Source of the DNA: Myotis daubentonii
Taxonomy: Eukaryota > Chordata > Mammalia > Chiroptera > Vespertilionidae
Assembly (NCBI RefSeq): GCF_963259705.1
Contig: NC_081846.1
Location: 56,201,205-56,265,204 of the forward strand
Direction: 5' to 3'
DNA: 64,000 bases
How positions within the stretch are numbered: position 1 is the stretch's first letter; every line of letters starts with the position of its first letter. The position numbers were made by a program, and so were the translations under genes. The notes beneath the pieces are model-generated. The model was not told where the DNA came from and ran no database searches. It saw only the letters and a list, made by a program, of their open reading frames with translations. This document shows positions 56,745-64,000 of this stretch, one piece after another.

Positions 56745-59700
56745 TATATATATATTGATATACATGAGTACATGCTGGTTACTATGGCAGATAATTTGTT
56801 TTCATCTTCAAAATTTAGATTTTGAAGATGTAGGATTTTGCAAGAGCTGCCATTAGGTAGAATTTAGATGTAGAAAATGTTAAGGATGTTAACTTTTTAT
56901 TTCATATAAGTTGTGTAATTTTACAATTTCATTACTTTTTGGACAACACACAGTATTTAGCACTGATCACAAATGGTTAGAATTTTAATAAAATTTTTTG
57001 AAACAAAAAAACTATAGCCATACCAGGAAGGTGATGGGAGGCAGGTAGTAAGGATAACACTTGAAATATAATGCCTTTACATTTCCCCTACCACCAGGCG
57101 TACTCCCATATAAGGTTATCTTATACTCCTCCAGCACTGACCTTTATATTTCAATGACATAACCAAAAAATGCAGAAAAACACTGCACTATATGGTAGTG
57201 ATGATGCTTAAAAGTTTTCAGCCCCTTTCATGGACAATTTAAGGGTGAAAAATAATCATTTTGGGGGTAAAAAATGAAAATGGAAAAAAGCTGAAAGTTA
57301 TTTTCTTTAGTTTTCTTTATAGCTTAAAAACTATTAGAAAACATAAAGAACATATAGAGTTCATATACAATTATATTTACTCCATTTAGAAACACAAAGC
57401 TCAGTTAAATCCTCTCTCAATAACCCACAGTTCACACTATCAAGTTTGACCAAAGGCAACAGTCCCAGCTTGTGTCATGTTTCCCTTCTCACAATTAATG
57501 GCACTTTTGTTAAGGAGATAGTAACAATAAAGGCTATGTGGTATTAGAGAAAATGTTACAGAAGCTGTATTATACAATTATGCCCTGTAAGAGCTTTAAT
57601 TTTTTATTTTATTTTATGTGGTGATTTAGAAGGTTATTGTTGATAAGCTATTAAGTGGTACTAAAGATAGTGAACATTAGACTGGAATTCCTTCTTGCTT
57701 TTCTACTCCGATTCTAGGAGTTTGAGAACTAAGGATGATCCCGATCTCTTAATACTTTCTCCTATTGTCACAAATCTCTACAATGGCCAATATGGTAGTT
57801 AACTTGCAGCACCCACAAAATGTGTGGCTTTTAAATTAAAAATAACTTAGTTCCTCAATTACACTAGCAACATTTCAAGTGCTCAACTCACATGCAATTT
57901 AAAATATTTCCACTTTCACTGGTTAAGTGCTGCTCTAGAATCTCCCCTCTCCTTCCACTCAATTCTCATACAACATACAACTGATTTCTTCTGTTTGTTT
58001 TGATAACTTCTACTTAATGGCAACTCTTGCAAAATGGCTGTTTTAAACTGATACCCCTGTGTTTATTTTTCAAACAAGTTATTAGAGGACCCTGGTAATG
58101 AAATGTTAAATCTTAATTTTCTTTATGTATGAGACCATCTGTAAACAGGCCCTTATTTCTATTTAAAGGTCAACAGATTAACTGGAACATTCAAATCTGT
58201 ATTTTTATTAACAAATAATATGCATGTTTATTTATACTCAGAATGCTTAAATTGCTTTCTTTAAGACCATGGTCTAGTTAATTTGGCAGATATCTAGAAA
58301 GAATAACATTACATTTTCCTAGGAATTTGCAATCTTTGTAGTGAATAGTTTATGGTGCCCTATTTTTGTTCAGAGTTTGTGATAACCAATGGAAATATTT
58401 TTCTTATTCCCTCTAATTCCCATTTACAGGATATTAGAAGCAAATATAATATTAAATATGTAGTGCTAAGAACTACAAGAATACTATAAAGCTCAAGCCA
58501 CTGTCACTTAGTATTTAAAAAAACTATAAAATTGTACACCAATGGAATTTTTACCATTCAATTTTTTAAATAAAAAATATTGTGGGTTAAAGCAGAAGAC
58601 ACTTTAGCTTTTTAATACTGAATTCTAGTAAAAGTATAAATGTCTCAAATTCAAAGCAACCCTAAGGACCCACAGAATAGATACTGAAACTGGCATCCTT
58701 AAGTTAGCATTTTTGCTTTACATAAGGTAATGAACGCAAAACTAACAAGTTGAGCAAATGTTTTAGAAACATTTATAGTTTTGTATGAAATGGAATTTGA
58801 AAATTTAATAAAATTCTTGCTATAAGGTTTGAAGTCTACTTTGAGCACCAAAAGGAAACATTTCAAGCTATAAAGTAAATCAATCAGTATACTTTATTTT
58901 GAGCCAAGGTTTTACATGAAGACCAACAAAGTAAATGTTGATTCAGATTTGAGAAATTACATGGTTTCTATTTAGATTTGGAAAAAGAAGTTTGTTGCCA
59001 TGGCCTACGACTTTATTCAACCTAAAACCAAATGAAAGTGTTTTTGAGTGAATCCTAAGGTTGCTCACAGAGAAAATACACTGTTCTGGAATTATACACG
59101 ACGCATAACCACAGTGTAGATCTATTCATGGTGAACAGGTAAACTTCTTTTGATCTCCAAATGTAGTGAAAAATAGTAAGCCACTAAATAAATGCTCAGA
59201 TTAACAACAGTTAAAAACGGTCAGGATCCAAACAGGTTTTTATTTACGAAGAAGTGACAACACTAAAAAACATATTGAAAACCAGTGTTTTAAACTTTGA
59301 ATGTGGGATTTAAAAATATTCCATTAACTTGAGATTGCAATAATTTTCTTTTTACCAAATAGCATTTGACTGGCAATTCTGGTATAATTTAGAGCTGAAA
59401 TATTCCTAAAGGAATATCTACATACTATGGCCTATCAAATATAACCTGCATTTTTCAAATCAATACAAAAATGTATCCATCATTTATACATTTTAAATTT
59501 ATATACTTTTTTAAAAATTAGGTATTACTGCTAAATAAATTTAGAATTTAAAGTAAATTTGGACACCTAATATAATGCTCTTCATAACTTACTCCCCCCT
59601 ACTCATTCTTTTTTCTTTTTAAACACCGGAAGCAAATGATTATGTAAATGAGACCGCAACTTAAGGCATTTTAAAAGGAAAAATAATTAGGTGCCATTTG

Positions 59701-60120
59701 GCATTTTATTTTGAAAGCAGTTTTGTCTCATTTTTTTTCACTAGCAAAGGGCTAAAACACGAACCATTTTCATAAATATGACTACAATAATCAGAACAAA
59801 AAAAGGGTTGTAGGCATTGCTTAGATATTTAAAACAATTTAACACTTCCCCACTCACCTAAAAGAAAAATACTTTTGATTACCAGTTTATTAACATCAGT
59901 GACTGGCCATGTTTAAAAGGTCCAGCAAGTAGAATTTTAATTCAGCAACACTTGAGAATGAATATATATATACATATACACATGCATACGTGTGTGTGTA
60001 TATATATATATTCATTTTATTTATATATTTAATAGGCATTCCCCCACAAAATTAACTCATACTTAATTGCCAGTTTTAATAAACACTTGTTAACAGATCA
60101 TCCATTTGTCTTATATGAAG
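56745..60120. other. Convergent 3' flanks/UTRs of CD302 and MARCHF7
   Basis: AT-rich DNA between a Helitron and the MARCHF7 stop. On the + strand AATAAA-like signals occur near 56985, 57527 and 58803 (candidates for distal CD302 ends). On the - strand several AATAAA (TTTATT on +) could end MARCHF7. In human these 3'UTRs overlap tail to tail. An old DNA-transposon remnant lies near 57790-57930, and a TA/TG run at about 59960-60030. No coding sequence was recognised. Confidence 0.6.
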
Positions 60121-60179
60121 TTAGGCAATATCAAATGTTCTGTTATGTTCTCCATCTTCTTCAGAATCATCCTCTGAAG
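60121..60179 (-). CDS. MARCHF7: MARCHF7 last coding exon
   Basis: On the - strand the acceptor TCTTTCAACAG lies at 60190-60180 and the stop TAA at 60123-60121. It codes an acidic C-terminal tail, SEDDSEEDGEHNRTFDIA. The first codon is completed by the last base (A) of the preceding exon, giving threonine. The 3'UTR runs leftwards from 60120. Confidence 0.9.
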
Positions 60180-62849
60180 CTGTTGAAAGAAAAGAGGATG
60201 ATCAAGAATGATTTTAAGGGGGATGAGAATGGAAGTGTAAATATGAAGCCAGAAGAGCAATGACTTGCAAAATAAAATCCCAACGTAGTAAACTCTTTGG
60301 TCAAAATGAAGATATGACAGGGGTTAGGGTAGTTTGACTGTGGGTAATGCCATTCCAAAACACCCCCATCCCTAAATCTTTTTATGTTAGTTTCTATAAA
60401 AACGAAAATGTTTTAAAATGTGGTTCAAGAACATCTTCTAAAAAGTTTCTGAGATGTTTGTGCTCATATTAGCCAATTCCAATAGAGAAAAAGTGAACTT
60501 AAAACAAGTGCTCTCACACACCTGAGTCTGGCTTATTACTGCAACATGTTTTGATGCATCCGGTGAGAATGGAAAAAAATGTGCACAGAATAGATTATGG
60601 GTATTCTTGCAAATTACATCAAAGCTGTGTCTATACAATGCCAAGAAAAAGCTCTATTTCGTTATTCAAAATAGTTATCTATAGACACAGCCTAAACTAA
60701 AATAATTGGATTCAGTAAAAACCTTTTGTTGAAATTACTCCTATTACTCCACATTGCCAGAAACTTATCATTTTGCAATATTTCGGACCTCAACTTATTT
60801 TAGCGTCATTAGTGGTTCAACAATTTAATATGAAACATCCTGTAATGTCTTTAGGAGGAACATAAGTATTCTGTAAACTGCTCTGCATGTTGAGGAAAAT
60901 GGAAGTTCACTAAAATAAACATTGAACTAGCATTTCCCCTATTATCAAGGGCATTTACTCTTCTTGTGTTAACACTGGTTGATTTAAGAATACCCAGCAA
61001 ATGACTTCCACCAGAAAACTATGCTACATGTACAGTTTCTCAGTCTATTCGTTGATCTTGCAGAAAACTTAAATGATACCAAGCATAAAGCTCATGAATG
61101 CATAAACACAAGAGTTAAGTTTTATGCTGTATCATGGAGCAGTAGCAAACTAAAAGTAAATTGCTTTGTAAAGAACTTATGTTTTCTATTTTATTTACTC
61201 CACAGGTGAAAATTCAGTCAGAACCCATGCTCAGAATGTTAATATGGTGGTATTTATTTGGTAGTTAACTTGTAGCACCCACAACATCTCTCATTCTCAG
61301 CTGAGTTTGAGTATATTTCACCTCCATCTTTTTTCCTCTCTCTCTCATGTTTAGGAGTTGACACTTATGTTTAGGGAGCTAAATTATAAAAGAGAATTAA
61401 AAAAAAAAAAGAGACAAACAATCTGGGAAAAATACTCACTGAAATTATATCTGATAAAGTATAAATTATTGCCGAAACCGGTTTGGCTCAGTGGATAGAG
61501 CGTCGGCCTGCGGACTGAAAGGTCCCAGGTTCGATTCCGGTCAAGGGCATGTACCTGGGTTGCGGGCACATCCCCAGTGGGAGATGTGCAGGAGGCAGCT
61601 GATCGATGTTTCTCTCTCATCGATGTTTCTAACTCTCTATCCCTCTCCCTTCCTCTCTAAAAAACCAATAAAATATATTTTTTTAAAAAAATAAAGAAAT
61701 GCTTAAAAAAAAAGTATAAATTATTTACAAAAAAAGGGGATAAGATGATATAAAGGAAAAAAGATTTACATCCCATTTCATATACCATTTGGCTCTTTTA
61801 TATACAATTTTTACACATACTAACTAAATTCTAAAAATGCATTATCTGGTTGTACCTCTACTCTTTTTAAAACTTAAAAATAGCACAGAATGACAAAAGT
61901 CCATTATCTTAGAGTAATCAAAGAATTAAAAAGTTCTTATGAGAACTAAATCCCCCTCAAACCTTATTTCAAAAGATGCTGAACACTTGCTAAAGATGAA
62001 AATGTTATGCACACTACAGACAACACTTTCAAGTATTTTGAAGATGATATAGAAGGTAATCAACTGGAGAATACATATTTTAAAACACTTCAAAGAGTGC
62101 ATTCAAATTTGATCATGGGGAGCCACTTGCTTTGGGTGAAAAAGTACTAAACAGGGTAATCTTGGAGTCCCAGGAACTATTCCAGAGCCACCAGTATCTG
62201 CGTCCACCTGGTATGAAGCACCATGGAGGTTGTAGGACTTTGAGAAGATGGTATGTTGTACAGATGCCTGTAAAAATTTGGACATTAAATGCCTTCATAT
62301 AGGAGCCCAGGCAGAAGTCCTAATGCTAGAACAGGATCTAAAAATGTCCATGAGGACCTGAACAAGGAGCAAAACAAAAAAGGAACTAACCCACCACTAT
62401 GGCTTCTGTTATGGATTCAGAATTAGCACTCTTTTACCCCTATTTTCTTACAACTATATATAAATCCAGGAAAATCTTTTATGATCTAACAAAGCTGAAT
62501 AACAAAATTTCATGCACAAACACAAAAATCTAAAAGATTAAAATGTGTCGTTTGATTAGTAGTCAAACGTCTTAAGTGTGAAAATTAAGGTGATCAGAAA
62601 CAAAATTTTAATAGACGTAATATACTGATGGTTAAAAGTAGATCCTTCTGTACTTTAAAATTAGTACCATTTAAAAAAATATGTTTTAAAAATCCTAATG
62701 TCAGATGCCCAGCCGTCTTTCCCAAATCAATGGTATTAAGGCTATAAATGAAGCTCTAATTTGATAGAGTATATACTTAAGGCTTTGCTCTGTGAGTTTA
62801 ATTTGCAACAGTAAATTCAACAAGTCTGGGGAGGGGGAATTCCACCTAC
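60180..62849 (-). other. MARCHF7 last intron
   Basis: An intron of about 2.7 kb, AT-rich, interrupted by one VES SINE (61471-61710). Apart from that insertion and short A-rich runs I recognise nothing in it. Confidence 0.6.
61471..61710 (+). repeat. VES-type SINE
   Basis: Head GCCGAAACCGGTTTGGCTC and A-rich tail. The 15-bp target duplication AAAGTATAAATTATT is at 61456-61470 and 61711-61725. It lies in the last MARCHF7 intron, antisense to that gene. Confidence 0.95.
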
Positions 62850-62898
62850 TTTCGAGATCTTCCATATGTGCCTGAAGAGTTCTTGCAAGGTTAATAAA
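62850..62898 (-). CDS. MARCHF7: MARCHF7 penultimate coding exon
   Basis: A 49-nt exon on the - strand, with acceptor CATTGTTTCTAG just upstream (62910-62899) and donor GTAGGT at 62849-62844. It codes FINLARTLQAHMEDLE plus one base. It is short, but the in-phase junction with the last exon and the residue match make it convincing. Confidence 0.88.
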
Positions 62899-64000
62899 CT
62901 AGAAACAATGCAGAAAAAAATACAGTAGTTGAAATGTTGCAAATGGATCTGAAGAGAGATTCAGTTTAGGATTTTCATTTCTATTTAAAAAGTCAAACAC
63001 CATTTTTAAGTCTTTAAATAGGAGGGTCTTTCTCGACCCACATCAAAAATTACTAAGCTTAAGGATATTGTTTTTAAATTTTTTATAAATCATAAATTAA
63101 TCATGTATTGAGGATGTAGAAATTGGGAGCAAATACAGAATTTGTATCAAATAACATTTCTCTTGCATAAATGTAACGCAACAATTATGAAAAAAATAAA
63201 AACTTTAGAATTTGGACTCATGAATTCAATTTTAGTGGTCAATTTAGAAAATTAAAACAATAATATTACCTAAATGTGACAACTTGAAGTATTGCACTTG
63301 ATTCTCTATTTTTTTAAAAATCATAAAAATGACTTGCACTTGAATATTAATTTTACTACAGCTTTTTAAAAAGGCATGAATTCAATAGAACTTATTAGAC
63401 TTATACGGTTTATTCATTCTTAAGAAAAGTCATTTTATGGCATTAACTAGATTTAGGTAGTACTATGATTTCTAAAATACTAAGAAATCAAGAGATCTTT
63501 GCTCAAATTCTGGATGGTCTTAAGACAGTTTATTCTCTTTTCCTCAATGATGATAATTTGTCAACTGGCTCACAGGTATAATGTACATATGATTGTTAAA
63601 GAAAAATGTTTTACCAATGTATAATAATATACATTACATTTTTATAATTTAAAAAATACCATGAATTGTTAAATTTTTGTCACTAAAATGAACACTTATC
63701 TAAAAAAGGTTAAAGGATATGTTTATGAACACATTTAAAGATATGAAGTGTTCAGATAATTACAGTAATGAGATGTAGGTGGCCCTAGCCTCTGCTACAC
63801 AAAATGAGCAAGGTAGCAGCATACAAATTTCCTCTGGTACACTGAGGCAAACTGTTATCATTTATGACTACCTAACAGCTAGCTTAAGTGTTAAATTAAG
63901 GTAATAGTGTACAGAGCAAATACCAAATAGTCCGTATCTAAAATAGTTTGCATTATGGACTCACTTGAAAATTAGTACATTGGTAAGCTTTTACATGACA
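62899..64000 (-). other. MARCHF7 intron, no feature recognised
   Basis: AT-rich sequence upstream of the penultimate MARCHF7 exon. I found no RING-CH coding exon, SINE or Helitron in it; the next upstream exon is probably outside the window. Confidence 0.5.

Larger units (their letters stand above)
60121..62898 (-). other. MARCHF7: MARCHF7 (axotrophin) gene, last two coding exons
   Basis: Two - strand exons joined in phase give FINLARTLQAHMEDLE then TSEDDSEEDGEHNRTFDIA and a stop, matching the C-terminus of the RING-CH ubiquitin ligase MARCHF7 as I recall it. The RING-CH domain itself is coded by exons beyond 64000. The gene runs towards CD302, the same neighbour order as the human locus. 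Read only as a partial gene. Confidence 0.88.

Noticed and set aside
61491..61560. tRNA-like gene signals (box A/B) in this and the other VES copies
   Set aside because: These are tRNA-derived SINE heads with A-rich tails and target duplications, not functional tRNA genes.

Overview
The window is mammalian nuclear DNA from a bat, almost certainly a vesper bat (Vespertilionidae). The genes carry ordinary GT-AG introns and code for C-type lectin receptors. The repeats are diagnostic: about 17 tRNA-derived VES-type SINEs, at least 12 HeliBat-type Helitrons (5' TC, 3' hairpin plus CTAG), young-looking hAT and TA-flanked MITEs, bat-type L1 tails, and older MIR/L1/MaLR remnants. No CRISPR, operon or other prokaryotic feature is present.

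Layout. (1) 956-17556, + strand: the last seven exons of LY75 (DEC-205/CD205), covering the end of CTLD8, CTLD9, CTLD10, the transmembrane helix and the cytoplasmic tail, then a 1.4 kb 3'UTR. Its introns hold L1 and VES copies, a run of nested Tigger-like MITEs, a Helitron doublet (8528-10671), a further Helitron (12347-12716) and an RPL9 processed pseudogene split by a hAT MITE. (2) 17557-25740: intergenic, with a local duplication, L1 pieces and an A+B Helitron doublet inserted in an L1. (3) 25741-55216, + strand: the complete six-exon CD302 (DCL-1) gene, from a CpG-island promoter to a 233-residue product. Its introns hold a 5'-inverted L1, a MaLR-like LTR, a HAL1-like ORF1-only element, a Helitron 5' piece with relics of a Rep/helicase ORF, a 1.1 kb Helitron ending 59 bp before exon 3, and a 2.2 kb tandem array of four Helitrons. 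(4) 55217-60120: AT-rich convergent 3' region of CD302 and MARCHF7, with another 1.1 kb Helitron 0.4 kb after the CD302 stop. (5) 60121-62898, - strand: the last two coding exons of MARCHF7 (membrane-associated RING-CH E3 ligase), tail to tail with CD302.

How the genes relate. LY75 and CD302 are neighbouring endocytic C-type lectin receptors of dendritic cells and macrophages. The LY75 exon before its transmembrane exon and CD302 exon 1 both end one base into a codon (G), and CD302 exon 2 starts with AC. A readthrough transcript that skips the last LY75 exon and CD302 exon 1 would therefore stay in frame, as known for the human LY75-CD302 fusion. The most unusual content is the Helitron load: recurrent head-to-tail composites, an autonomous-element relic, and insertions close to CD302 splice and 3'-end signals. 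I did not find convincing evidence for a wholly new gene system; gene identities rest on recalled family sequences, and repeat identities on pattern recognition rather than a database search.
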